A DNA stretch of 64,000 nucleotides from Marinoscillum sp040218045 (lineage in GTDB: Bacteria; Bacteroidota; Bacteroidia; Cytophagales; Cyclobacteriaceae), in NCBI GenBank assembly GCA_040218045.1, contig JAVJQA010000024.1, positions 186,001-250,000 on the forward strand. The letters are read 5' to 3'. Shown here in pieces: positions 1 through 10,300 of the stretch; the first letter of the stretch is position 1, and each line of letters begins with the position of its first letter. Position numbers and translations under genes: made by a program. Under the pieces are notes generated by a model. The model made no database searches and was not told the DNA's origin. It saw nothing but the letters and a program-made list of their open reading frames with translations.

Positions 1-714
1 AGCTGGGCTGCTTTATCACACGGTAAGGCTGTTCTTTGCGAAAAGCCGATTACGGTAAATCCCAAGCAATTTGACGAACTCCGAACCCATGCCAAAACAC
101 AAAACCAATACCTGATGGAAGGGATGTGGACTTATTTTCATCCTGCCATTCAAAAGGCGCAACAGTGGGTGAAGGATGGTCGAATAGGCGATCTGGTGCA
201 GATAAAGGCTGACTTTGGTTATGCAGTACCGTTCAATGCTACCGGCAGAATGTATAGTCCAGAGTTGGCTGGTGGTGCATTGCTGGATATGGGGATTTAC
301 CCATTGGCCATGGCCTGGCTCCTTTTACAGGCTGACCCTGATGCAATTTATGTGACATGTCATAAAGCCGCCACGGGTGTAGATGATGATGTAAATATCT
401 TATTTGACTTTGGAAACCAAACGGCTAATCTCGCTACGTCTATACGCAGTACACTTTCAAACAAATTGATGATTGTAGGTACCGCGGGTTCTATTCACAT
501 ACCACATTACTGGAAGGCCAGTGAGTGCACGCTTTTTGATGGTGACAATCAAATTGATCATTTCGATGATGGTAGAGCAAGCATCGGGTTCAATCACGAA
601 CTCCAGGCGGTCAGTCAGGATATCATTGATGGCAAGAAAGAGTCAGACATCATGCCGCATAGCCACTCTGCGAAATTTCAAGAGTGGATGGCAGAAGTGA
701 TGGCTAAGTTTTGA
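1..714 (+). CDS. Gfo/Idh/MocA family NAD(P)-dependent oxidoreductase, 3' part
   Basis: The reading frame is open from the first base to a TGA at 712-714, so the gene starts left of the window and only about 237 C-terminal residues are seen. Near the left edge the translation contains GKAVLCEKPITVN, the EKP motif that follows the Rossmann nucleotide-binding fold in this family and carries the conserved lysine. The stretch with GGALLDMGIYPLAMA matches the C-terminal alpha/beta domain, where the conserved D-x-G-x-Y/H segment lies in the substrate site. Family members oxidise or reduce sugars, inositols or related polyols in the cytoplasm. The substrate cannot be read from this fragment. The N-terminal GxGxxG is outside the window. 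Confidence 0.9.
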   Translation, partial: SWAALSHGKAVLCEKPITVNPKQFDELRTHAKTQNQYLMEGMWTYFHPAIQKAQQWVKDGRIGDLVQIKADFGYAVPFNATGRMYSPELAGGALLDMGIYPLAMAWLLLQADPDAIYVTCHKAATGVDDDVNILFDFGNQTANLATSIRSTLSNKLMIVGTAGSIHIPHYWKASECTLFDGDNQIDHFDDGRASIGFNHELQAVSQDIIDGKKESDIMPHSHSAKFQEWMAEVMAKF

Positions 715-820
715 TGTTCGGAAATTAATTCCATTCATTCGGAAGTGGATCAGATTGTTTAGGAAGTTTTAACCTCCAATAAGCATCCATTGGATGTATT
801 TTCAGGATCAATTTCCTGAA

Positions 821-2704
821 ATGTCCAGTCGTACAATTTGTGTTGTTTTCGTGTTTTTGGCCTGTTTTCAAATCCAAAAGCTAATGGCTCAGGATATTGA
901 ACTTGATAGTATCAAAGCGGCTGTAGAGAACCATACGCACGAAGATACCATTCGGGTCAACCTACTCATCGAACTCACCAGGTATCACGCCAGTAGAGAT
1001 ATTTCCGAAATTCCACCTTTGGTGCTGGAAGCACTTGAGCTCTCCAGGAAGCTGAATTATGCCAGGGGAATCGGACAGGCGCTGAATGTCCAAAGCAAAC
1101 ACTATATAGTTACCGGAGAGCTGGATTTGGCACTTCCTTTAGCAATAAAAGCCCAGGGCATTTTTGATTCCCTAAACTATAAGCCCGGGTTAATTGCCAC
1201 AAACAATAACCTCGCTAGAATTTACAATGTGAATGGAGCTTTTGAGAAATCACTGACCATGCACCTTCGCAATGTTGATCTGGTAAAGGGTAGTCCCGCG
1301 ACTTCCGAAAAGGCAGGCATGTATTTTTATGTGGCCAAGACTTTTGAGTCGTTAAATGATTTTTCTGAGGCAGAAATCTATTATCAGGAAGCTTTGAGTA
1401 TCTCTCAAGCATGTGGGTTTCACACTGGTGTGGCCATAGCGGAGGGATCACTTGGAGGAGTATATAATAATTTGGGACGGTACCAGGATGCCATATCCTA
1501 TCTCAATAAAACACTAAAGTATTCGGAGCAGTACGGACATACTACCAATATTGCTGCTTCTTGCTATAGCCTGTCCGATAGCTATCTGAAGCTTGGGAAG
1601 TATGAGGATGCACGGTATTATATAGACCGGTCAACGGTCATTTATAGGGAGCTAAAGCATTACCGGATGTTAAAAGATTGCTACTACATGCAGGTACAGA
1701 TAATGGAGAAGTTGGGTGCATATCCTGAGGCACTGGACTACTTGATGCAACATATGAAATTGAAGGATTCTTTGTTTTCAGAGAATAAAGTGAAGGTGAT
1801 CGAGGAGCTCCAAACCAAGTATGAGACAGAAAAAAAGGAGGCTGAGATTGCCGCACTCTCTCAGGAAGCCAAGATCCAGGATTTTCAACTTAAAAAGCAG
1901 AAGTATGGGCTCTTTGGACTAGGGTTCATGATATTGCTAACCATAGGTTCTGGATTTTTGATTTATCGTCAGCGACAGCTAAAGCAGCAAAAAGCGATTA
2001 CCGACATGGAGCTAGTGGAAACCAAAAAGCGCCTTGAGATAGAGCAGCAATATCGTGCATCTGAGTTAAAAGCATTACGCTCCCAAATGAACCCGCACTT
2101 TATGTTCAATGCACTCAATTCCATACAGGAGTATATCATGCTCAACGAAAAGAAGCTTGCCGGCAAATACCTTGGTAAATTTGCAGACCTCATGCGTACT
2201 TACCTGAATCATAGCCAGCGTAAGTCGGTGTCCGTACAGGACGAAGTAGATGCGCTGAAATTGTACCTGGAACTGGAAAAGCTGCGCTTCGAAGACACTT
2301 TAAATTACGAGGTTTTTGTTGACCCGGAGATCGATCCGGAGGACTCCAAACTCCCGGCACTACTGATTCAACCTTTTGTAGAAAATGCGCTCAAGCATGG
2401 GCTTTTACATCAGCATGGCCAGCGCATCCTTCAGGTTAAATTCAGTGTTGAGGGACGATCACTTCTTTGTGAGATTATTGATAATGGTATTGGGCGAAAA
2501 GCGTCAGAAGCCATCAATCATTCAAGAAACAGTGTGCATCACTCTTACGCAACCGGCGCAATAAAAGAGCGGATCGACTTGATAAATTATGCTTTGATAG
2601 AACAGGTCACTGAGGTGACCAATGATTTGGTAGACGCTCAAGGTGTACCTATTGGCACTCATGTGATGATCAAAATTCCATTGACCGCATTTTCAGCATT
2701 ATAA
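821..2704 (+). CDS. TPR-sensor LytS-type histidine kinase
   Basis: I place the start at the ATG at 821, which puts a hydrophobic signal sequence (SSRTICVVFVFLACFQIQ) at the N-terminus; an ATG at 794 would add nine residues. The export signal is followed by tetratricopeptide-like helical repeats up to about residue 300, a charged coiled-coil stretch, one membrane helix (LFGLGFMILLTIGSGFLIY) and a cytoplasmic His_kinase domain. The phospho-acceptor histidine is in RSQMNPHFMFNALN, followed by the ATP-binding N-box PFVENALKHG and G-box DNGIG. Its kinase half is very close to that of the next gene, so the two are paralogues. The probable partner is the LytTR regulator at 5778. The TPRs may sense a periplasmic protein or peptide (inference). 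Confidence 0.88.
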   Translation: MSSRTICVVFVFLACFQIQKLMAQDIELDSIKAAVENHTHEDTIRVNLLIELTRYHASRDISEIPPLVLEALELSRKLNYARGIGQALNVQSKHYIVTGELDLALPLAIKAQGIFDSLNYKPGLIATNNNLARIYNVNGAFEKSLTMHLRNVDLVKGSPATSEKAGMYFYVAKTFESLNDFSEAEIYYQEALSISQACGFHTGVAIAEGSLGGVYNNLGRYQDAISYLNKTLKYSEQYGHTTNIAASCYSLSDSYLKLGKYEDARYYIDRSTVIYRELKHYRMLKDCYYMQVQIMEKLGAYPEALDYLMQHMKLKDSLFSENKVKVIEELQTKYETEKKEAEIAALSQEAKIQDFQLKKQKYGLFGLGFMILLTIGSGFLIYRQRQLKQQKAITDMELVETKKRLEIEQQYRASELKALRSQMNPHFMFNALNSIQEYIMLNEKKLAGKYLGKFADLMRTYLNHSQRKSVSVQDEVDALKLYLELEKLRFEDTLNYEVFVDPEIDPEDSKLPALLIQPFVENALKHGLLHQHGQRILQVKFSVEGRSLLCEIIDNGIGRKASEAINHSRNSVHHSYATGAIKERIDLINYALIEQVTEVTNDLVDAQGVPIGTHVMIKIPLTAFSAL

Positions 2705-2765
2705 AAATATGATTTATTAGATTGATAACCATTACCTTGATTTCCATAATTCAAAAAAGAAGTAA

Positions 2766-5669
2766 TTGCTAAAACCTCTCCTTTTTATTGGTCTACTACT
2801 GACTTGTGGTTATTCATCGAATGCTCAGGACCCTTCACACTTTATTATTGGTGCCAATGAATTGGCGGATGTGGATGTCTATTCGATCACGCAGGGTCAA
2901 TCACGTGACTATTGGTTGGCAACAGACCATGGAGTGGTCAGGTATGACGGATACAAGTTTGAAACCATTCATGCTCCGGAGATGGCGGATAAATCGGTGT
3001 TTGGTTGGGTAAAAGATGATGATCAGACCTTGTATTGTTTCAATTTGAGTGGTCAGATTTTCAGGGTATTTAAGGATAAAATTGATGAGTTTTTCAAAAT
3101 ACCTGATAGTTTGATGTACCGGGATATCTCTTTTGAGTTTGACAACCAGGGTAAATTGATCGTTGTTGCAAATAGTATTTTAGAGGTTGATGAATCTGGT
3201 GATTTTAGAATTCTCTATGGAGGCACAAATCGAGGAATTTTCTCCAAAGTATTCAGAAGAAATGATGGGGTGCTTTTGGTACATGATGCAAGGTCACATA
3301 ATCTTATTGAAATATCCGATGGTGAAATATCCAAGAGCGCTTTAAAGCATAGAAGCAATCAGAGTAGCTATATCAATTTTCTCTATTTACGGGACTCTTT
3401 GTTGTATTTTGACAAGTCAACCTCTCGTTTACTGAATATTTCGCAAGATTCGGTTCACTTTGGAAAATCAATTCAACGGGATAATCAGGATGGTTATTAT
3501 CGTTTTTACGCAGCTGGAGATCAACTGTATGCACTCAGTTCAACGGGAGGGTTTATGCTATATGATCACCAATTAGAACCGCTCTATGGTCAGAAGGTAT
3601 TGCTCAGGAATGAATTCATTTCGACCAGTTATAAAGACCTGGATGGGAACCTGATCATGGGTACTTTCAAAAGCGGGCTCTACGTAATCCCGGATATCAA
3701 TATCATGAATATGGGGTTTACATTGGCAGACTCGAAATTTACTGGCATCACCAATTCCCCGAATCATTTGTATTTGGGCACTCAGGCAGGCGAAGTATTG
3801 GTGCTCAATAAGGATGAAGAAGAAATCAGTGCTTTTCAATCCAATCAAACGAAAAGTATAGAACTCCTGGCTTATCTGGATGCAACCAATGAGCTTTTCA
3901 TAGATGACCTAAGACCATTTTTGGTCAATTTGGGTAATGGTGATCACAGGGTGTTGGGGATGGGGACCATTAAGGATATTGAGGATATTGGGGATGCTTA
4001 CCTGTTTTCATCAAGTGTTGGTGTTTTTATATATGACTATAAGAATAGATATGGTTCACACCGGGTCTTAAATTCGTTAGCTACTCACTCACCGGATATT
4101 CATGTATTGGATAATTTCAGGGAAAGGACTTACTGTGCAAACGTTGATCGTTCAAGGGCGATAGTTTATGCGGGTACCTCAGTTGGTTTAAAAATCCAGG
4201 ACAGAGACTCTGCTACTTACTTCCAGCTGAATGGTATTCAGCTCAACTGTAGCGAAATCAAACCACATGAAAATCACATGTATGTAGCAACTCTGAATAA
4301 TGGCATTTTGATTTTCGAAGGAGGGGAGCTCGTAAGGCAGCTTAACACAGAAACGGGTTTGTTGTCCAATACAATTTATCGCATTCAGTTTTACCAGGAT
4401 CGGTTATTTGCGGCAACTGAAAAGGGTGTGCAGATTCTAAGTGCGGATGGATCACCTATAGGGAGTATCACCCGGTCGGACGGATTGGTAAGTGATAAGG
4501 TCATTGATTTTGTGGTGGCAGATGACGCACTTTGGTTGTTAGAAAAAAACGGACTTCTCAAAATCAGATTGGATGAAATTGTTCCTTTCACGTTTGTGCC
4601 TGAGATTTTGCGATTGGTGGTTTTACAAGATGGAGATACGGTTAGTCATAGTGTAAATCCTAGATTTAGGCACAATCAGAGTAGGTTCGAGTTTAATGTG
4701 AAGGCTCCATCGTTGAGGTTCCAAAATGAAATTAGCTACCATTATCAGCTTATCGGACTTGATGAAATTTGGCATCAAAAAGAATATCTGGACAATAAAA
4801 TAACTTATGTATCACTGCCGCCCGGTGCGTACGAGTTTAGGGTCAAAGCTGTGTGTAGGGATGTAGAAAGTGAATTGGTGAGTTATGGGTTCATCATCAA
4901 TCCACCTTTTTATAATTCCTGGTGGTTTTACCTGTTATCATTGCTGTTTACACTGCTGGTAAGTGGGGCGGTTTTTACCATGATTTATTTAAGACAAAAG
5001 CGAAAAACGCAATTTCAAAATGAGTTGAATGAGTCCAAACTTAGTGCAATCCGTTCCCAGATGAACCCTCATTTTATCTTCAATGCACTTAACTCGATTC
5101 AAGACTACATTGTACTTAATGAGAAAAAGCTCGCGAGTAAGTTTATGGGGAAATTTGCCGATTTGATGCGAATTTATCTGAATCACAGTCAATTAAAATC
5201 AATAAGTGTGAAGGAGGAAGTGGAGGCATTGACCCTCTATCTAGAGTTGGAGAAGCTGCGTTTTGAATCTTTGCATTTTAGCATTGATGTTTCACTGAAT
5301 CTTGATCCTGACCTTTTGGAAATACCCACTCTGATTATCCAGCCCTATGTTGAGAATGCGCTTAAACATGGGTTGTTGCACAAAAAAGGAGAAAAACGAT
5401 TGAGTGTGGCTTTTACCTATGAGGAACAAGATCATGTGGTACAATGTGTGGTCAGTGACAATGGTATCGGGCGGAGAACCTCTGAGCAAATTAATAGGAT
5501 CAGGAATCCAAAACACCAATCCTTTGCGACTAAAGCAACTCGAAACAGACTGACCATATTGAATGCCCAAAGTGATCGGGAACTACAGGAAAGGATCATT
5601 GACAGGTATGACGACCAGGAGCAATCATTGGGTACTGAGGTTGTTTTGAGGATCCCGGTATTGAATTAG
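2766..5669 (+). CDS. Beta-propeller/Y_Y_Y sensor LytS-type histidine kinase
   Basis: The start is probably a TTG at 2766. It directly follows an in-frame TAA (2763-2765), and the next residues form a good signal peptide (LKPLLFIGLLLTCGYSSNAQ) that any later ATG would lose. Purine-rich AAAAAAGAAG lies just upstream. After the signal comes a long periplasmic beta-propeller built from two-component-regulator repeats (about residues 25-620), then a Y_Y_Y domain (about 640-715, with LPPGAYEFRVKA), one membrane helix (about 725-747) and a His_kinase domain with H769 in RSQMNPHFIFNALN, N-box PYVENALKHG and G-box DNGIG. The family senses ligands outside the membrane and phosphorylates LytTR regulators. 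It is probably co-transcribed with its neighbours (61-bp gap upstream, 108 bp downstream). Confidence 0.88.
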   Translation: MLKPLLFIGLLLTCGYSSNAQDPSHFIIGANELADVDVYSITQGQSRDYWLATDHGVVRYDGYKFETIHAPEMADKSVFGWVKDDDQTLYCFNLSGQIFRVFKDKIDEFFKIPDSLMYRDISFEFDNQGKLIVVANSILEVDESGDFRILYGGTNRGIFSKVFRRNDGVLLVHDARSHNLIEISDGEISKSALKHRSNQSSYINFLYLRDSLLYFDKSTSRLLNISQDSVHFGKSIQRDNQDGYYRFYAAGDQLYALSSTGGFMLYDHQLEPLYGQKVLLRNEFISTSYKDLDGNLIMGTFKSGLYVIPDINIMNMGFTLADSKFTGITNSPNHLYLGTQAGEVLVLNKDEEEISAFQSNQTKSIELLAYLDATNELFIDDLRPFLVNLGNGDHRVLGMGTIKDIEDIGDAYLFSSSVGVFIYDYKNRYGSHRVLNSLATHSPDIHVLDNFRERTYCANVDRSRAIVYAGTSVGLKIQDRDSATYFQLNGIQLNCSEIKPHENHMYVATLNNGILIFEGGELVRQLNTETGLLSNTIYRIQFYQDRLFAATEKGVQILSADGSPIGSITRSDGLVSDKVIDFVVADDALWLLEKNGLLKIRLDEIVPFTFVPEILRLVVLQDGDTVSHSVNPRFRHNQSRFEFNVKAPSLRFQNEISYHYQLIGLDEIWHQKEYLDNKITYVSLPPGAYEFRVKAVCRDVESELVSYGFIINPPFYNSWWFYLLSLLFTLLVSGAVFTMIYLRQKRKTQFQNELNESKLSAIRSQMNPHFIFNALNSIQDYIVLNEKKLASKFMGKFADLMRIYLNHSQLKSISVKEEVEALTLYLELEKLRFESLHFSIDVSLNLDPDLLEIPTLIIQPYVENALKHGLLHKKGEKRLSVAFTYEEQDHVVQCVVSDNGIGRRTSEQINRIRNPKHQSFATKATRNRLTILNAQSDRELQERIIDRYDDQEQSLGTEVVLRIPVLN

Positions 5670-5777
5670 GAAACCGAAAGTGTACTTTAGGAAACTGACC
5701 TTTTTCAGTTTTAAAAGCATAAGTTAGGTTTATAAATTATTCAGAGTGTATTTTAATAGAGGAAGAATAGTCCAGGT

Positions 5778-6527
5778 ATGAAAGCAGTTATTATTGATGA
5801 TGAATTTAAAGCTCGGAATCTCCTCAGAATTCTAATTGATGAAAACTGTCCTCAAATTAAAGAGGTTCAGGATGCAGAAGATCTTCCGAAGGGAGTTGCT
5901 CTGATCAATCAGTTTCAGCCTGATATTGTCTTTCTTGATATAGAAATGCCTGGATATTCTGGCATTCAAATCCTTGACTTTTTCACCCCGGATCAGATCA
6001 ATTTCCAGATCATCTTCACAACGGCTTATTCAGAGTATGCGATCAAAGCTTTTGAACTTAATGCCATTGATTACTTGCTCAAACCACTTAGAGATGAGCA
6101 ACTGGAGCATGCAGTGATCAAAGCGATTGATCAGATAGGCAAATCAAAAGTTAGCGAAAGGTTAGACGAGTTGCGGAATACCCTGAACGTAAAAAATATA
6201 AAGAAAATCGGCCTCCCGGTCAGTAATGGGGTTCTTTTCGTAGAGCTGGATGATATTATTATGATGGAAGCTGATCGTATGTACACCAAAGTATTCACTA
6301 AATCGGATGGGGAATTACTGGTCAGCAAGCCGATGAAGTTTTTTGGAGAGCTCCTCCGGGAGGTAGTTGAGTTTTACAAGCCGCACCGGTCCTTTTTGAT
6401 CAACCTCAAACACATCAAACAATATGTAAATCAGGATGGCGGCTACATTGTGATGGATAACCAGAGAACAGTGAGTATCTCCAAAGACAAGAAAGAAGAA
6501 TTCTTCCAGGTCATGCAGGGAAGTTGA
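5778..6527 (+). CDS. LytTR-family response regulator
   Basis: The N-terminal receiver domain (residues 1-120) has acidic D7/D8, phospho-acceptor D54 in VFLDIEMPG, and the conserved lysine in DYLLKPL. The C-terminal LytTR DNA-binding domain (about 137-245) ends with the typical RSFLINLKHIKQY segment. At 249 residues it has the normal length of AlgR/LytR regulators. It lies directly after the two LytS-type kinases and is the only receiver protein nearby, so it is the likely output of both. The target genes are unknown. The palindromic repeat array begins six bases after its stop codon. Confidence 0.93.
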   Translation: MKAVIIDDEFKARNLLRILIDENCPQIKEVQDAEDLPKGVALINQFQPDIVFLDIEMPGYSGIQILDFFTPDQINFQIIFTTAYSEYAIKAFELNAIDYLLKPLRDEQLEHAVIKAIDQIGKSKVSERLDELRNTLNVKNIKKIGLPVSNGVLFVELDDIIMMEADRMYTKVFTKSDGELLVSKPMKFFGELLREVVEFYKPHRSFLINLKHIKQYVNQDGGYIVMDNQRTVSISKDKKEEFFQVMQGS

Positions 6528-6532
6528 GTTCT

Positions 6533-7148
6533 GCCTAGGTGTGAGATTGCTTTACTGACGGCTGAACCGACTGGCAATATCGTCATCACGAGTGTAGTGA
6601 AGTGATCTAACGTAAATACCGTTCTGCAGTGGCTTTCCGTGGGATTGCTTCACCTCCGTTCGCAATGACGGTTGAAGTGACTGGCACTACCGCCATCACG
6701 AGTGCTGCGAAGTGATCCAAGATAAATACGTTCTTCTGTGCCTATGTGTGGGATTGCTTCACTTCGTTCGCAATGACGGTTGAAGTGACTGGCATTACCG
6801 TCATCACGAGTGCTGCGAAGTGATCTAACATAAATACCGTTCTTCAGTGGCTTTTCGTGGGATTACTTCACTTCGTTCGCAATGACGGTTGAACTGATGA
6901 GCATTACCGTCATCACGAGTGTAGCGAAGTGATCTAACGTAAATATTGATCTTCTGTGCCTATGCGTGGGATTGCTTCACTTCGTTCGCAATGACGGCTG
7001 AGCCGACTGGCAATATCGTCATCACGAGTGCTGTGAAGTGATCTAACGTAAACACCGCGCTTCCATGCCTAGGTGTGAGATTGCTTCACTTCGTTCGCAA
7101 TGACGGTTGAACTGACTGGTACTACCGTCACGGCTTAACGCAATGACG
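6533..7148. repeat. Tandem array of five ~109-bp palindromic units with broken ends
   Basis: This fills nearly all of the 784-bp gap between the response regulator and the next gene. Units begin at 6582, 6692, 6800, 6909 and 7018 with the motif GTCATCACGAGTG (6692 reads GCCAT), a period of 108-110 bp. Each unit holds a left arm (GTCATCACGAGTGCTGCGAA and similar), a ~35-bp middle and a right arm GGATTGCTTCACTTCGTTCG followed by CAATGAC. The right arm is the imperfect reverse complement of the left, so every unit can fold into one long hairpin. A damaged right arm lies at 6533-6561, missing about 14 bp, and a degenerate unit start at 7124-7148. The arm sequence resembles a palindromic intergenic repeat common in Bacteroidota and other phyla. 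No coding sequence is evident. Confidence 0.9.
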
Positions 7149-7232
7149 CTTCGAGTATTGAAGTTCATGCCATCGTCCCTAAAGGTTCGAACTAGGTTGG
7201 TTTTTCGGAAACCCATATTGATCCTTCGGAAA

Positions 7233-7261
7233 TTGACATAAAAATCTCCTAATAGTACAAT
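7233..7261 (+). promoter_or_regulatory. Possible promoter of the 1694-residue secreted protein gene
   Basis: TTGACA (7233-7238) and TACAAT (7256-7261) are separated by 17 bp, a near-consensus general sigma-70 arrangement 51 bp before the ATG at 7312. The usual Bacteroidota -7 element is TAnnTTTG, which this does not match well, so the call is tentative. Confidence 0.3.
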
Positions 7262-7311
7262 GCATTTTTGACTTACCGCAATACAGCGCCCTAACCAAAA
7301 TCAAAAATGCT

Positions 7312-10300
7312 ATGAAACGAATATTACTGCCACTAATCATTTTGATGAGCTTGGTAAATCACAGTTTCGCACAATGCGAAACCCCTTTGCAAAAGGTGAT
7401 TGAAGACTTCAACACCCAACCAGACCCAAATAATTTAGCTGTTCTTCCAGATTGCTGGCAGGCAGTATACACGGCACCATATCAGGGAAGAGAAGTAGGT
7501 TCTGTTCAGATCTATAACGGAAAATTGATCATCAACTCCACCTATGGAGGTATCGCATTCACCCCGAAAGTTCAGAATTCTCAAGGAACCATCACATTTA
7601 AAGCAAGAAAGGGATACAGCGGAGGTATGTCTCTTGAAATGGGTTTCTACAGTGGAGGAACTTTCTATTTGGCACAGTCATTTGTCCTTTCGGGAACCCA
7701 GCAGACTCACTCTTACGACTTTTCAAATTACAGCGGATACTCTAATGACTACATTGCTTTCAGGCATGCAGGTACCAATGGCTCTGCGGTAAACATAGAA
7801 ATTGATGATGTGGTCTACAAGAGCTTTTGTCAACCAGAAGAACCACCAGTGGCTATCGCTAAAGATATTACCGTAAAGTTGGATGCCACTGGAAACGTAA
7901 TCGTCAACCCTTCTCAGGTAAATAATGGCTCCACGGATGATTGTGGGGAGTTTGTTACTGATTTTAGTCTTGACAAGACACTTTTTACTTGTGATGATCT
8001 GGGTGCCAATGAGGTGACCCTCACAGCCACTGACAGTGAAGGGCAAACTGCTACTGCCACGGCAACAATTACTGTGGAGCCAGGTATATCGATCTCAGCT
8101 AGCTACTTCTACCTGCCCGAATCAGGCGAAGAGCTGCTTGATCTTGATATCCTCCTTTCTACAACTACCACCAGATGTGATGCCATAAGCTATTCTATTA
8201 GTCAATCAAGCATAACTTGTGAAGATTTGGGGAGCCTGCTGGTTACAGTAACAGCCACCTACGATGCAGGAACTACTACATATGATCGCAATTTTTATGT
8301 GATTGATGCCATAGCTCCTGTCGTGTTGACACAAAACATTAACGTAACCATTGATGACGAGTCTGGAGAAGCACAGATAACGCCAGAAATGATTGATAAT
8401 GGTTCTACTGATAATTGCTCCATAGCATCCATGTCATTGTCCCAAAGCACATTTATTTGTAATGACCAGGGAGAAAATGAAGTGACACTAACAGTGACAG
8501 ATGCCAGTGGCAACCACTCTACTGGCACGGCAATGGTTACCGTTGGTTCTTTTGTCCAGGAAATAGAGGTGACTTCAGATGCGACCACAGTTTGTTTTGG
8601 TGATTCAGAATCAAGTGAAGGGGCTACAATTAGTACTGTTACCTCAGAACCAGGTGTTAATTATTTCTTGAGGAAAAGCAGCGACAGTTCAGTTGTTGAT
8701 GGCCCTATTGCCGGAACTGGTGAGGGGTTATCCTTCAGCACTGGAGCGGTTAGTGAGAACACAACTTTTCAGGTGTATGCTGAAGTGCCTTTTTCAGGAA
8801 ATGCACTCTCATTGCCTGGAAGTAGCGAGTACCTGGCGGTAAATACACCAAATAATTTTGATTATTCAACGGGCTACACCATTTCCGCTTGGATCAATGA
8901 ACCTGCCGGTGGAAATTCCACCATGTATAACACCTTGTTTTATGCTGGTGGTGCAGCAGGGAGTGATATAGAAGTCTACCAAAATTCTTCATCGGGTGTA
9001 TTCACGATTTTGCATAACCGAGACAATGGAGGGACGATTTCTCATTACAGTGTTTCAACAAACTTTTTGCCAGATGCTGAATGGGTGCACTTTGCGGTAA
9101 CGTATGATGGTGCCACCTCAAGAATATATGTGAATGGGGAATTGCGTACGACCAATGCTTTACTAGCACCAGTTAAAAGTGCATCGAGCGAAATGACCTT
9201 TGGTTATTTGAATAGCAATGCCTTTCCGGCCGCTCAGGTATTTGATGGCATGTTTGATGACATTCGAATCTATAACGAAGCGCGTACAGCTGACCAACTC
9301 TCAAAAGATATGCGTACGTGCCAATCAGGATCAGATGAATCGTTATTGCTTCATTATGACATGGAGTCAGCCAGTGGTTCTATTCTTACCGATTTAATCA
9401 ATAATACACCTGCACAAATCAAGAATCAAAACAGCGGCGGCATAGTGGCAGATGGAGCAATATCCTGTACCTACACCTGCAGTAGGGTGATGACCACAGA
9501 GGTTACTATTGGCGATGACGTGGCCCCAACAATCTCCGTCCGGAACATCACTTTGAATTTGCCTGTATCTGGTACAGCTGAAATCACACCCACAATGATT
9601 GACAATGGAAGTACCGATAACTGTAGTGTTGATTCAGTATTGGTTTTGACTCTTGATCAGACATATTTTGATTGTAACAGCATTGGAGAAAATATCGTCA
9701 CGTTCACAGTAACAGATGAAGCCGGAAATAGTGCCTCTGAGGAAGTCACGGTTACAGTGGTTCCGCTGATCAATGATGAATCAGTGACCGCACTAGCAAC
9801 TGATTTTTGTCCTGGAGAGATAGATGGGACAACAATTTCAGTAGCGAATACTAAAGAAGGAATAGATTATTTGCTTAGAAAGAGTTCGGACAACAGTGTC
9901 ATTGATGGGCCAATAAAGGGAACTGGAGAAGCTCTTGATTTCAATACAGGTGAAATCACTGAAACTACCACGTTCAATGTGTTTGCTACCAATGCCAGGG
10001 AACCAGGTACTGCCCTGGATTTTGATGGGATCAATGATTTTGTGAATGCTGGCACTGACAATAGAGGGATCACGACCAAGGTGACGTTGAGTGCCTGGGT
10101 GAAAACAAGTCGTTCAGGCAGTAACAATTTAATTGTGTCGAAATACAATGGCGCCAATGGGTTTTTAATGTATGTGAATGTAGATGGGTTTGCCAGAATA
10201 GACGGGAGAGATGGTAGTGGTGGTTACAAATCCTCCGGGACTTCCACTACTGCTGTTAATGATAATCTTTGGCATCACATAGCCGCAACCATCAATACAA

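Noticed and set aside
6533..7148. Possible CRISPR array because of regular repeats
   Set aside because: The period is ~109 bp, the supposed spacers are themselves similar between units, the units are palindromic, and no cas gene is present.
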